Notes: generated from the sequence alone by a model not told the origin. DNA of 64,000 nucleotides from Athripsodes cinereus (GCA_947579605.1 OX388309.1:14578713-14642712); one strand, 5' to 3'; shown: positions 47,295 through 60,186, numbered from the stretch's first letter. Translations and numbers: made by a program.

Positions 47295-49046
47295 CTGTAT
47301 GAAAACAATGAAAAAATATTATCATTCCAATTTAAAAAAAATAGTACTACACAGTGAGAGCTTACCAAGTACTTGTACAAGTAGTGCAATGCACTTAATA
47401 TTCAACAGAGATTATAAAATTCAAGAAATAAAGCTGATTTGTTATTACCTAGTAAAGTTATTGTTAAGAAAATAGATTTAGAAGGAACAGTTATGAAAGA
47501 TTCCCAGTAGAATTAAAATAAAACTGATTCCATTCTCTCATTTGAATTTATATTTTATCTGTGACCAGTAGCTATCTACTCAGTAGATAGCTAGTACATG
47601 AGTATGTCTATGATATAATCGTTAATGGCAATGATATTTAAAACAAGCTTTTATTTTTGAGAATTAATAACTAAAATACCAAATAAAGATTAAAACAAAA
47701 TTAAAAATAAAAACATTTTCTCCATGTAATACAACATTAAATATATACGCTATACCTAACGGGTAACTATCAAAACGGAATTAATAATGTTAATGTTTCA
47801 TGCATATTAATGCGTAATTAAAATGATGTTACCGAAATGATTACTGATGTATTTGGAAATAATATTAATCCTAATGATAATAATTATTGAAATACCTTAA
47901 TGAAATTATCAAATTTAATCAACTACAAAGTACCTACTACAAAAACATAAAATACATATAATATGTTCGACAAACTCTATGATCAATACATTATATTACT
48001 TGGTATTCAAAAATTTAATTAAATACAGAATAATGAGATGAGGATATTATTTTTCCACTATTCAACATATCTACAATAATTATATTTATACCTACTACCA
48101 TAAATACTCTTCGAATATAATCAAATATCATTAAACGTAAGTAAATATGGATATCAAAATATATGTTTATAAATTATGACAAAAGCATAAAACATATTAG
48201 CAATCCAAGTAAGAATGTAGCAATCCAAGACAATTAATATTAAAATATCACAGATGAAAAGTTTTCACAAAATAGGCATTTCTTTATTTTATGTGCTTAC
48301 CAAATAATTTACGATATGTAAATGCTAGGTGCGAGATAAATTGAATACGCCGTACAAAAACTGATGTAAGGATGTATAAAGATGAAGTAAAATAAATAGT
48401 ATGTAGTATAGGTTTGTAACATAACTTTTCAATAGCAAATCAATCAAGTGGGCCGTGCAATTTACAATATTTAAGTATTATATTAATTTGTACCACAATA
48501 ACGTCATAGTTTTAGCAGGTGAACATAGTTTAATCAATACCGTAATAGAACGCCTGTGGGAAGAACTACGAACTTCTGTTCTACCATTCCCCTTTTCTAA
48601 GTGTGTGTAATATATAGACATGTTTTTGTCATATAAATATGATCTTCACAGATATCAAAACGATTCCTCACGCTACTTGGTTTGAAGACAACGTTACTTT
48701 ACTATACTTTACTAGAGTAGGTAGGTATATTCAATATGACGGGACAAACATAATAAACTAACATATTGGAAATATAAAATATTATTATACTTATGTGTTC
48801 ACCTTTTGTTAGAGGACCTTTGTGAATCTAAAAGTGTGAAGTTTAATAGGTTTTCTTTACAATTCTTCATCCTCATTTTCCTTTATATGTATCTTATACA
48901 ACAGTTTTATCTATCGTTTCTGTGACTGAAGATTCAATATGAATATGGAAGATGTATGATGTACTCGAACATATTATAATCTAATAACATTGAACATTAA
49001 GTGTAGGGAGAATTCTTAATTTATTTATTTACTCATTCTTGAATGA

Positions 49047-49835
49047 TCATAAGAGATATGAATTCAATCGAGCATACGTATTTTTCAACTCCATGTATGA
49101 GCCACAGCTCATGTCCCTCTTCAGTTGGTCCATATAGGTGTCTCTCGGTCGGCCTCTGCCATTTGTGCCTTCGGTCCTACCCTCTGCGATTGCGATGAGC
49201 AGTCCTGGGTGCCTAATGTTGTGGCCAATCCAGTTAGCTCGTTGTTGGCAGATTCTTTTGAGGAGTTGCCTTTTTTCGCCAACCCTGGTTAACACTTCTT
49301 CGTTTTCGACGTGTTCCGACCAATGAATCTTCAGCATGCGTCTATAGCACCACATTTCAAATGCCGCTAACCGTCCGCTTTCACTCTTGCTGATGGTCCA
49401 CGTCCCGCACCCATATAGCAAAATGCTCCACACAAAGGCTTAAATGAGATTCTTCCTCACGCTTAAAGCAATATTAGGGGATTCCAATATTTTGGATTTT
49501 TTGTTAAAGGCAATTCGTGCCTGCTTTATTCTGCTCACAATTTCTGATTTGGAGCGTCCATCCTGGTTTATTCTGCTGCCCAAGTACACGAATTCTTTTA
49601 CTTGTTTGATGCTCGCTCCCTTTATGGCAATGTTGGCAGTCGCTTCATCCCTTCCAACGACCATACATTTTGTTTTGTCTTTATTTTAATTTCATGTTGT
49701 ACTTTGACAGCAGTATACTTTCCATTTTTCCTAAGGCTTCGTTCAGCTCCATCTCGGAGTCTGCGAGCAGTGCTATATCGTCGGCATATCGAATCATGTC
49801 GACCTTTTTCCCATTTTCCCATTTTTTTAGAAATA
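49047..49835 (-). pseudogene. RTE-like LINE fragment, second copy
   Basis: On the minus strand, KKVDMIRYADDIALLAD, VYLGSRINQDGRSKSEIVSR, YGCGTWTISK, WCYRRMLKIHW and RPRDTYMDQLKRDM match the 27005-28390 copy closely. Frames are broken near 49670 and 49436. The RT start is missing; a LINE tail lies where it would be. Confidence 0.85.
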
Positions 49836-49912
49836 CATTCAAATAAATAAATAAATATAATGCAATTAATATAAAGAGGATGAGTTGTAGCAATGCGCCA
49901 TCTCTTCCAATT
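49836..49912 (-). mobile_element. CR1-like LINE 3' tail fragment
   Basis: Plus-strand AAATAAATAAATA followed by GCGCCATCTCTTCCAATTC. On the minus strand this is a LINE 3' hairpin region and tail abutting the RTE fragment. Confidence 0.5.
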
Positions 49913-49963
49913 CACTCTAATGAGGAAACTAATTTATTTTTTAATAATGGTCTGACCATGTGG

Positions 49964-50229
49964 ACGACCGGTGTGGCGCGGAGGCTAATGCACTTGCCTT
50001 TGAGTCACGACTGTCACGAGGTCCCGGGTTCGATTCCCGGCCAGGGCAAAATGAAGAATGACTTTTTCAGATTGTCCTAGGTCTGGGTGTTACATGTATA
50101 TGTGTATAGTGCATTGTATATGTGTATCGCCGTGTTAGTACCCATAATACAAGATTCTTATCTTAGTTTGGGACTAGCTCGGTCTGTGTGAATTGTCTAT
50201 ACGTGTTATGTTATGTTATGTTATGTTAT
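49964..50229 (+). mobile_element. tRNA-derived SINE, family 2, copy 1
   Basis: Box A TGGCGCGGAGG near 49975 and a perfect box B GGTTCGATTCC near 50027. A body with GGTCTGGGTGTTAC and GGGACTAGCTCGG follows, then a (TTATG)n tail at 50205-50229. A second copy is at 60564-60785. The tail repeat probably reflects the 3' end of the partner LINE. Confidence 0.88.
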
Positions 50230-52552
50230 ATAAAAAAAAATGCATCTGCGAACTAAAGAATGCAAACTCATTTCATACTGAATTAACCACAGAAGAACAG
50301 CGCTGCTGTTTGATTTGTAGATATTTGATGCAAATTAAGTGTAAAATGAATCTTAGATTGATACCATGTACTCGTAATAAAACGATTAATATTTTGAAAT
50401 AGTGTCTGTGAGTGAAAAACTTTATAGCTTTTATGTCGCATTAATGTACTACTCCACAATGACTAGGTGTGGTGGATCGGTATTATTTTGTATCTCTACT
50501 AGTGCGTTGCTATAATGCAAGGGAAGGTTTAGTACAAAAGATTATTCTAAAAGCGCAAGGTCCGTAACATTATGACTTGTGAAGGTTGTATGATATACTA
50601 ACTGAATTATTTACAAGCCCCTTGTGAGATTGAACCCTTTCTCTGTAAAATCGGAATAATTGGATATTGTTATTTATACTACCTTTAGGAACAGTTTTGG
50701 ATGGTTATTATTTTTCCCGCGAGAAAACATATGTCGCTATTAATTCTTATGTTCAGCGTGTTATGTTGTATGGAGTAGGTACACAAACACGGTACATAAC
50801 CAACTACAGAATGCCGCGCCGCCGGCAAATTGAAATGGGATAAGCTAAATTTAATTTCGTTTATTACAACGATGAAATAAAATAATCAGAAAAGTTAGAT
50901 CACGGTGATGTGATGAGGGTCGAACCGAGAACATACTACATACTACTCCCTGCAAACATCTGTTATTTCTATCACTTTTTCATTCTTCTTACTGTCATAA
51001 TATAATTTTTCTGTCGTCTCGCGTTATGCTTGATCCATGAGAAACTTGGTGCAGCTTTATTAATCAAGTTACGTAGATACCAGATACCCCTATCTTTACA
51101 ATTACACTAAACAAATTAAATATTTCAGTGTCAGTATGTAACTACCAACTGTAATCAAAATAGACGTCGAATCATGTGTAATCATGCGATGAATTGATCA
51201 GATAACAATTTTGATCTACAATGTTATATATGATTTATTATTTATGAAATAATGTGTGCAAATACCATATTCCATCAAAATCTACAACAAAGGTATGTAA
51301 CAAAATGTTTAGAAATTATATAACATGATTTTGAGTTAATTGATGGGGAAAAATATGCATGACATTAATTTGCTAGCGACAATTAATATACCTATTTATA
51401 AAAAAGTAAGAAAATTCTGTCAGCTACAAATGGTTACAAAAGTTAACTCGTTACTGAATAAGTAAAACAAATAAATTGAAATCAACATTCTACATAAATC
51501 ATTTCAGTTTCAATAGAACATGCATAAATGGATGTGAAATTGGATTATTTCTATATGTATAGAAAATCGTGCGAAGAAAAACCTTGGACTTAACGACCAT
51601 TGTGCAGTGGATATTTCTAAATGTAGAATAGAAAAGAAATAATTTATTTGTTATATTAATCATTTTACAATGTCAATCATATTGTCAATAATAATTCAAC
51701 TAATTTATGATCCGTCTTGATTTGTTTTAATTATTTTTGCTTGAGTATTGTATTCTCTGGAGGATAATATATTCGTTTAATATAATCATTGTTTAAAGTA
51801 AAAGAAAGAATTAGTAGACATGTTTTATACTTTATGTCAGGAACACAATTTTAAGATTATCACTAGAAATGATCAACTTTATCAGTATAGAGAAATTTGG
51901 AAATTTTTCAATTATTTATAAAAGAGTGTGCTATAGTTTTTTTAGATTCATTTTCATGAAAAATGTTTGATCTAAATATGAAAACTAGTGAGTGGCCATG
52001 CATCCCTTGAGAATATATTTGAATTGAACATTGCATGGGATGCAAGAGGAGCAGTGGAATTTCTTTCTCTGAAGTGTAATATGGGGAATAAATTTAACAA
52101 AACTTTAAACCTTTAAATGGATGCATATTTTTATTCACCAAATAAATTCATATAATAGAAAGACTTGAGACAAGCTGATAATAGTAAAATATTTTTAGAA
52201 ACTAGACCTCTTTATATCTTTCCCACAAAAGAATGAAGATTTATTTGTTTACTTTACTTAGAGCTTAGTATCTGAAAAAATAGTTCACGGAAACACATCA
52301 CACAAGTATTCAATACATAAATTCCAATCAGCCTGAAACTTTTACTATAGGTACCTACATATGTATGTAGATATAAATAGTTATGCTTTTATCATCTGTT
52401 AGATATTTAAATAAGTAGATATTATATTATAATATATTGTAAGTAAGTATCTAATAGAAGTCACCTAGTAGTGGCAGTGCATTCAGTGCTTCTATTTTCA
52501 TATCCTATATCCAAGGTCTTTCATATCTAAATACTCACAACAACTGAAATAC

Positions 52553-52683
52553 CTGGCAAGACTAGTATTGGAGTTTTTATCTACTATCACTGACATGGGC
52601 ATTCTCTGGCCGGGACCGGAAGGCATTGGTCTGGTCCCAGATCCGCTGGTGGGGGCTGTTGTGAAACTAGTTTGTTGCTCATT
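52553..52683 (-). CDS. Octalpha2R: Oct-alpha2R loop-3 exon
   Basis: A 131-base exon. The acceptor is ATCTTTCAG before 52683 and the donor is GCCAG/GTATTT after 52553. It reads NEQQTSFTTAPTSGSGTRPM and continues through SVIVDKNSNTSLA, ending two bases into an Arg codon. It is Ser/Thr/Gly/Pro-rich, as expected of an unstructured loop 3 with phosphorylation sites. Phase 0 in and 2 out matches both neighbours. If the donor were skipped, a stop follows after about 19 codons, so intron retention would truncate the receptor before TM6. Confidence 0.8.
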
Positions 52684-52827
52684 CTGAAAGATTATAATTA
52701 GAAAATCCACATTAATGGTTTGTTTATTAATAAAATATTTAGAATGTATCATCTGTATATCCATTCATCCATCTTATCATGGCATCTCTCACAAGTTAGG
52801 TAGCCAGCGCATCAATTACTTGTGATA

Positions 52828-52937
52828 AACGTACAAGTCATTCTCTCCGTGCCATTGAAATTTAAGACATTAAGGATGGGTGTATTAACTCATCACTGAA
52901 CTGTAGGTATATGTCATAAAACGTGATATTTTACCTT
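52828..52937 (+). repeat. Dispersed repeat K piece
   Basis: CATTCTCTCCGTGCCATTG, TTTAAGACATTAAGGATGGG and CTCATCACTGAACTG, ending AAACGTGATATTTTAC. The same order appears at 54996-55125. Confidence 0.6.
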
Positions 52938-54047
52938 TTCCTGCCTTTAACAGGATACTCGAAAATTTACGGAAAAAAGTGGAGGATAACTTTTTCATTT
53001 TAAGATTATGATTTTACTAGCATTTATAAAGATGATTAAAATAATTTGGTAATGCTTAATTTTAAAGGCAAGAAAACAGTAGGAAGTTAAAAAAAACTGA
53101 TTCCAAAATTAATGTTTCTTAATTTCAATAGTTCATGCTTCTTTAAGAGTCTTTTTTACCTAAGGTACAAATTAGATTTAGCTCTAGTGGTTTCAGCCAA
53201 CAATTTTTAGTAGGCGCAGAGAAAATTATTAATGAAATAGCTTTATTAATAAATATAAGCCAAAACTTTATATGCAAAAATATTCATGGGTATAAAAAAA
53301 TAGTATGTTATCACATATAAATAAAATTTAAGTTGTATTTATTCTATAAATTGAATTTATTTATTTCCTAATTCAAAAACAGAGCGAGTACGGTCTCGCA
53401 TCCTGCTGCTAGGCACGCAGTGGGCCTTCTGAATCTTAAAATTTGTGAAACTCGCTTTATTCTTGATTATTGCACATAATGACGTTATATGAATGTAGTA
53501 TGCACGGTAAACAACATACCATATTATTATATAAGTAAAACCAATGGTTGAACATTTTCTAAAAAAATTTTGATAATGAAATTTATTTTTGATGTGTATG
53601 CAGTTTGTCATAATAATTAAGAAAATCCAAGGTTTGTATATAAATAAATCAAGGTGTATTATAAAATTCATGATATTTTAAGATTAATCTTGGTTTTAAA
53701 ATTTTATTAACACTCTTGTATTATTAAGGATAATTTGTTTAAAATAGCACCACTCAACCTATCATCATTGCGACGGTAATCTACAAAAATTATTTTCACT
53801 ATATTCCTCGCAGCAAAATAAAACTAAAATGATAAAATCGCATTTATAAATGTTCAAAATATTATATTAATATAAAAAATTACATACATGTGATCCAGAA
53901 TTTAAAATATTTCAAAAATAAAATGGTTGTAATTTTGATAATTCGTTTGCATGAAATCACAAAGAAGGGGTGTAGAGCCGTCTTAACAGTACCTATGTAA
54001 ATTGAAGTCCAGTATTTTTTATGTCGATATAATCACGTCAATCAATC

Positions 54048-54159
54048 AATGTCTTCCAGTAGGTTTACTGGAAGACATTGCCTCAAGGCAATATGTACGC
54101 CTGTTGTAAAATATTTGTATATTTGACAATAAAGTGTTTATTATTATTATTATTATTAT
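54048..54159 (+). mobile_element. Hairpin-rich retroelement 3' end with (TTA)n tail
   Basis: AATGTCTTCCAGTA (54048-54061) and TACTGGAAGACATT (54066-54079) form a perfect 14-bp stem with loop GGTT. A second hairpin TTGCC-TCAA-GGCAA follows at 54078-54091. The unit ends GACAATAAAGTG and (TTA)n. This looks like a LINE 3' terminus. No coding part is present. Confidence 0.5.
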
Positions 54160-54474
54160 CACGCAGCATTCGATTGTTAATTTTCAGGAATAAATATAAT
54201 GAATAATTTTTTTATATGCATCAGAGAATTGATTCAATATTTTCACATAATGACGAAGGAATGTACCTCATCAAATTAAAAGGTGAAAAATAGCTTATCA
54301 GTCAGTAATAATAAAAAGAAACGTGGAGAGTTTCATACCAATGTTGATTATAAAAAAAATCAATGGACTAATAACTTTTGTGATACAACAAAAGCTCATC
54401 TTAAGAAGGTACTAAACCCTTACTTTAATGAATTAAGAATTATGTTTTTTATCGCCGTAAATGAAAAGTGCGGA

Positions 54475-54895
54475 AGCTTAGGAAGAACCTTACTAAAGCC
54501 TTTGTATGAAGCATTTTGCTATATGGTTGCGAGTCGTGGTTGGTGGACTTTGAGATGTAGTGCTAAAGAGGCATGCTGAAGATCCATCCACGTCAAAAAC
54601 GAAGAGTTGTTAACCAGGGTAGGTGAAAAAAGGCAACTTTTTAAAAGAATCAGCCAATAACGAGCTAACTGGATCGGCCACAACATCAAGCACCCAGGAC
54701 TGCTTATCACCATCGCGGAGAGTAGGACTGAAGGCAGAAATGGTAGAGGCCGACTAAGAGACGCTTATGTGGACCAACTGAAAAAGGACATGAACTTTGG
54801 CACATAGTAGAACTAGAGACTAGCTGAAAATAGGGAGAAACGGAGAAGAAAATTCGAACTTGTTGCAGACCAATACATTGATTGTAACTCACTAG
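54475..54895 (+). pseudogene. RTE-like LINE C-terminal fragment, third copy
   Basis: Aligns at DNA level with the C-terminal part of 27005-28390 (AGGAAGAACCTTACTAAAGC, CATGCTGAAGATCCA, CTAACTGGATCGGCCACAAC). It has many indels and stops. It is the oldest-looking of the three copies. Confidence 0.8.
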
Positions 54896-54995
54896 GTATA
54901 TATAAACGAAAAGGAATGCTCATGGGTTATAGGAATAATATTTTATTCATAATTACAAATAAAATAAAAAGATATATCATCACGGCATATTCCGT

Positions 54996-55125
54996 AATGA
55001 ATACGCAAGTCACCCTCTCCGTACCAAAACAAGTTAAGACATTCAGGATAGGCGGCACAGCTCATCGCTGAACTGAAGTTAGTGTGTGTGTTTGTTTTTA
55101 AACGTGATATTTTACAAACATTTGT
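54996..55125 (+). repeat. Dispersed repeat K piece
   Basis: CACCCTCTCCGTACCA, TTAAGACATTCAGGATAGG and CTCATCGCTGAACTG, ending AAACGTGATATTTTAC. Confidence 0.6.
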
Positions 55126-56189
55126 TTATTATTTTTATTTTATTTTATTGTAACAGAGTCATACAGTTTATCTCACAATATAATACAATAACAATAAATA
55201 TTTATAATACGTAAACCAATCAAGACTCTACACAGTAAGTAAAAAACATCAAAACAAAATTACAGTGTAAGTAAGTACAAACATTATATAAAATTACGGC
55301 AACAAAAACATGTAGGTACACAAATGGCAAATTGTTTAATTACAAATTCTAAAAATAGTTATAAGAAGAATAATTGAAAATTGGTAATGGTAAAGGTAGC
55401 GTGATGTATATATACATATATTGATTTCTAGTATTTTAGGATTTTTTGCTTTTATATTTATGTTTTTGTATTGTTTTAAGTATTGTATTATCGTTGTTTT
55501 TAAATTTACTTTGACCTTTTTAGAGAATTTTAACTTTTGCTTTTTTTTCCTCAAGACTGAGACATTTCTGGTAAGAGTGGAATCTTCGCTGGTCTACATG
55601 TTAAATGTATTAATTCTCAACATATTATGTAACGACTGTTTGATTCTAGATATTGTAAAAATAAAATAAAATAAAATATATGTAAAATCAATCACATAGG
55701 TAAAAACATCGGCATTAATAAAAATAAATATAAATAAATATATTTGTATGTAAAATTAATCATGCAAGTAAAATCATCAGGGTGATATGATATGTTTTAA
55801 TAGAGAAATAATGGGTGATATAAATAAACGCTCTGTAGTGATTAATGACTGTGAAAATGACGCTACACTGTCTGAAAAATTTTAAATTATATTTTTTTCT
55901 TTAAGGCCATTCCTATTAGCGGATACACTCGATAATATGGAGATAAACCATATTAAAGTCAATTAAAAGTTTAGGAACTTTCTTGCTTTTAAATTTAGAA
56001 TATTAATAATAATATTTGGAAGGAAATTTAAAAAAAAAACCATCAATCATTCTTAAGTGAATAATTCTTCGGTAAAAAATCGAGCGCAGTAATTAATCAA
56101 CACACTTTTATAATGGAAATAATTTAAAAGCGTCGTCTGTTTGTCTTTGAGGTAGATAATATTGAGACGAATTTTTGAAAGGAATTTAC

Positions 56190-56342
56190 CTGCGGTCTTG
56201 GTCTCGGATTTTTTCTGATTCCTCTTCTCGCTCTCGCTTTGGCTGCAAAATATATCCTGATGTAGACAAACACCATGATACAGGATGGAATGTAGAAACT
56301 ACCTAGGGCCGAGTATATCACGTAACCGATATCTTCAGACAA
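56190..56342 (-). CDS. Octalpha2R: Oct-alpha2R exon: TM5 and start of loop 3
   Basis: A 153-base exon (51 codons, phase 0 at both ends). The acceptor is TTTGTTTCAG before 56342 and the donor is CCGCAG/GTAAAT after 56190. It begins LSEDIGYVIYSALGSFYIPS, which is TM5. Ser11 and Ser15 occupy the 5.42 and 5.46 positions that contact the ring hydroxyl of the amine. Pro19 is 5.50 and Tyr27 is 5.58. It continues with the basic start of intracellular loop 3, IYFAAKARARRGIRKNPRPR. This TM5 and loop-3 sequence is what points to an alpha2-adrenergic-like octopamine receptor. TM1-TM4, with the amine-binding Asp of TM3, must be encoded further right, outside the window. Confidence 0.87.
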
Positions 56343-57299
56343 CTGAAACAAATAAAGTTTGTTATTAGTCAAGAGTTTCAATATAATATTCATAGGTAAC
56401 AAACATACCTCGCCTCTTATTTATACAAGATACAGGACTCGCTTATCCCTGTTAGGGTGACATATGTACATATATTTCTATAGACACTTTTGATAAGGTT
56501 AACTGAAATCTTACATTTACATGTGATAATATTCAATGGGTACAGTGGTTTCTTGGTCGATGAAAATGTTATCAAGATATAAATAATTGCGAATAACGAA
56601 TTTCATAATAATGTAAGCTACTTATCAAGTCAAAGTCTTAGTTCACCTTACAAAGTTAAACTAAGTTTGTTCATGCAGTTATCGATAACATAATATTGTA
56701 ATACCTATACGATTACAAGCATGGGAATCCTACTTAGCATTCGTAACAAATAATTACATTCACGTATGTAGCCAAAAAAACACTCGATTTATAAATAAAA
56801 ACATTTGGTTGACACAAAACCACCCTCACCTTTTTTATTGTTTTAAAAGTATTACGGGGCATAAATAAATATAATTTAATTTATAAATAAACGATAAATA
56901 AATTTATTATTCAAGGCTTAGGAAAAATATTTGTATCTATTAAAAAATGTATCATTCCAAAAGAAACCTTTATTTGAAATCACACTTTCAGGAAAAATAT
57001 TTATATTCAGAAATTAAATGACTATAGGTACCCATGTAATTAATATTTATTATTTCAAATGAGAAAATGTATAAGTATCTATTTTCAAAAATAACTAAAT
57101 TTCCCCTACGTCACGTGTTATGTTTGATCTCTTGTTTATCCATTTAAAATGTGTAAAGCAGACAACTTGTTCACACGTACAACTGAGGCTCATGTTTTTC
57201 TCCATCAACACGATCCTATATATTATATAAAGTCATAAAATGAGCTTTGTATGGTACTCTACTCATACACCATATAAAAATATTTGTACACAGTATGTA
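56343..57299. other. AT-rich DNA, probably intronic
   Basis: Lies upstream of the TM5 exon on the minus strand. No further exon with TM1-TM4 motifs was found here. Confidence 0.5.
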
Positions 57300-57650
57300 G
57301 GAATATATCATCCTGGCGAGTATGCGGTGATGGCAAATAACACCTAGCCGACTCAATTGTCAAGACCTCACCTACACGTGGTATTCCCTGTTAGACAACT
57401 AACGAGGCACTGGCAACTGAGTACCGGCGGATAACCTTAACACCTGCCCAGTAGGAAATGATTGCGCCAGTTCCCCTAAAACCTAGAAATCTCCATATCT
57501 CTCACCAACTGAGCAATATGAAACCCCCAGGAGCTCACTATCTAACGAGCCACGGGCGTGGTATTCCTGGGACGCCTAGTACTGCACACAGCTCACTCCC
57601 TCCTTTCCATATCCGAGTAGTATTCCATGAAGGTGGTTTAGTAAATAGTA
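57300..57650. other. G/C-richer island of unknown origin
   Basis: Clearly less AT-rich than its surroundings. The phrase GTGGTATTCC occurs twice (about 57379 and 57558), each near a CTAACGAG word, so an internal duplication is possible. No frame shows a known domain. It may be a retroelement 3' fragment. Confidence 0.35.
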
Positions 57651-57873
57651 AGAAACTATTTTCGTAGTAAATTTTTTCACAAATCCTTATAAAAAATTAT
57701 TGATATTTAAAATACTTGGTGAAATGAAAATATTGGGGTTAATTTAGAAATAAAATCAATTAAATATATTAATTAACACAACTAATACTTACATACATTT
57801 CACGTTTTAATATTAAGAAATACCTCAGTAGTTTTTGGGTTATAAGACTAGATACAGTCATGCTTTCTTAATG

Positions 57874-58012
57874 AAATAAATAAATAAAAAAAATATTGGC
57901 AAAATATTATGGTATATAAAGCATTACATGTTTACATAAATGACCGAAAGGCGGGCTTGTCGCATGTGCAATCTCTTCCAGCCAACCCGGAAAGAAGATA
58001 ATAAAATAAAAT
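57874..58012 (-). mobile_element. 5'-truncated copy of the LINE-A family
   Basis: Plus-strand AAATAAATAAAT, then AAAGGCGGGCTTGTCGCATG and CTCTTCCAGCCAACCCGG, match the 3' UTR of LINE-A at 10524-10640. Only the 3' end inserted. Confidence 0.75.
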
Positions 58013-59456
58013 AGAATAAATGATATAATATAAATACTAAATAAGTTAGTGAAAGAAACTATAAATTCAATATATATATATCTAATATAAATGACTTGTT
58101 AATACGTCTTTTTCATATTTAAATAAGTATACAAATAAATAATAAATAATACAAAACATACATCAAACATTATTTAAATAATTTATTCTAGTTACTTTAG
58201 ATGATATAATAACAAAAAAGGCATGGTTAATCTATTAATCCATTATCGTTATTTTTTACACTTACAAATAAATCAAACAATAGTAGAATATCACTGCTTT
58301 GTTTTGCAGTTATATATTACTTGAGTAGGTATCTATTTGAATGATATTATAATAATCAATATATTCGTCTACCGACAAACAAAGCGAGTTAAAGAGAATT
58401 AAAGTTTGTTTAGGAGCTTAAGTTTATTTGATATATAGATACATATATCAATCATCCGATCAAATTGTATTACGTTGAAACATATCGACACGATCTATCT
58501 AGGATCAATATCGTTTTGTGCTAGAGAAATTGAAAAATGTCACTTGTCAAAACCATATATGAAACGAAGAAAGACAAACCAGCAGAAATTATGTAAGATA
58601 CTTCTGTATATTCGTGTTTCTGTAGCATGGAAATGCACATCCTACATTTTCAATACGTTTTCCACAAAAGTCTTTACTCTAAATCTAATCAATTCATTTC
58701 TTGTCACTTCATTAATGTATAATCTGGTTTTAGGATTCAATATAAAAAAATCAATGAATAAAAAACGTAAAGTATTAATTACAGGCTAATACCATACCTA
58801 TCTTATTAAGATTTAATATAAATATCTTATTTCGATTTGTCTGTTACAAATACGCAATATGAAATAATAAAACGGAATTCGATAATCTTTCATATTCACT
58901 ACTGATTAAATCCTATAAAAAATATTTCTAAATAAAAGCCTATCCGATTACCATCATTTTCCTTATTTTTTTCAAAGAGCTGATTTAATTGAAGCAGTAA
59001 TAATGATAATACAGTATAACAGAAAGAAAAGTCAATAACTATTCGAAGAAACAGAGAGATATCTCTCATCTTATAATATGATATGGATAGCAATCCCCAT
59101 AGAAGCAAATAATAAAAAATGATAGCACTTTTGCTCCAAATATTTGTTATATTTGGTTTAGATATTGAAAGAAGGAAAGGAAATTAGAAATATGTATTCA
59201 TTTTGCTTGTTTATATATAGATATATAATATATACGATTACCTTACCATGACATGTGGACGTAAACTTATATCAAAACTCAAACTATATTTTCTTGGTTT
59301 AAAGGTTTCTTCAATACTTTCAAATCATAAAAAATGGTCTGTCTAAGCTTGAAAATATTTTTTTTTTGGATTTTCAATGATTCGTTCATAAATGCTGTAA
59401 CTATTTTTCGTATCATGTTTTCATATTCAAATCTTGATGTAAATTTTATGTATTAA
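58013..59456. other. AT-rich non-coding DNA
   Basis: No feature is supported. Confidence 0.5.
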
Positions 59457-59504
59457 CTAGCTGGCCCGGCGAACTTCGTACCGCCTAAGAATCAATGAAC
59501 GATT

Positions 59505-59685
59505 TCATACATACATCTTCTTCCCCTTGTCCTAGTTCGGTCGGGGGCCCATTGTCCCTAAGTATCTAACTATATTAAAGAGATAACTGTCCACCGCTGC
59601 TTCCAGGACCTCTGGCCACTCCAAACCAAGCCTTTCAACACATGTTCGACACCTGCCCTATCTTCTGCCCTCTCCCACTGACTTT
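59505..59685. mobile_element. Small insertion with 10-bp target duplication
   Basis: Flanked by ATGAACGATT (59495-59504) and ATGAATGATT (59686-59695), 9 of 10 identical. The insert contains CTAGTTCGGTCGGGGGCCC. A duplication this long suggests a retroposed fragment. Confidence 0.6.
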
Positions 59686-59728
59686 ATGAATGATTAATAT
59701 TATTAATCTCTTTACAAACTCCCGTAAT

Positions 59729-60135
59729 AGGGAACATGCATGTGTGAGGAATATGAATAAATGTTATCAATTCATATTAATAAATATACGCTGATCATGA
59801 ATATCCTAATAAGAAACCATAAAATAAAACTTTTCATTCATTATTTTCATTTTAAAAATCCATATTTTCTGTTATTGAATTAGTCCGGTGTGACGTCGCA
59901 AGTCGCTATTTTGTATTGCCACACGTTTCACTCTTAGTACTGTTTGTAGCGCCTGATATCGTCAAACACTGCTCCGCCACGAGTGGACCTTTTTGCGGCG
60001 AAGTGTGAAAATTGCTTTTTTAAATGGCGATAAAAACCTTAAAAATGCACATTTAAAAATATAAAAAGTACCATAATTTTTCTAATTTTCTGTACTATTT
60101 TTTGGGTTGAAAATTTTTTTTTGTGAATGTTCCCT
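59729..60135. mobile_element. MITE with AGGGAACAT termini
   Basis: Starts AGGGAACATGCA and ends TGAATGTTCCCT. The uninterrupted host reads CCCGTAATTGTC. Here CCCGTAAT and ATTGTC flank the insert, consistent with a 2-bp duplication. No transposase. Superfamily uncertain. Confidence 0.75.
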
Positions 60136-60186
60136 ATTGTCAAAGTGTGTCATCGAAGGTATAGTGTAAAAAAATATAATTCATTT

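Larger units (their letters stand above)
47295..52552 (-). other. Octalpha2R: 5.3-kb intron of the receptor gene
   Basis: Phase 2, donor GCCAG/GTATTT. It contains an RTE fragment, a LINE tail and a SINE at 49047-50229. 47295-49046 and 50230-52552 have no supported features. Confidence 0.75.
52684..56189 (-). other. Octalpha2R: 3.5-kb intron of the receptor gene
   Basis: Phase 0, donor CCGCAG/GTAAAT. It carries two repeat K pieces, a hairpin-ended LINE tail and an RTE fragment. The rest shows no feature. Confidence 0.75.

Noticed and set aside
49964..50050. Possible functional tRNA gene with perfect box B
   Set aside because: Boxes A and B are present but no cloverleaf with an acceptor stem could be drawn, and a matching copy with the same SINE body exists at 60564-60785.
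23312..56342. Serotonin, dopamine or tyramine receptor instead of octopamine alpha2
   Set aside because: The TM5 and TM6-TM7 motifs and the very short tail ending RRILFK fit the alpha2-like octopamine group better. TM3 is not visible, so some doubt stays.
58899..59108. Possible upstream transmembrane exon of the receptor
   Set aside because: Hydrophobic but lacks any TM1-TM4 amine-receptor motif and has no fitting splice sites.
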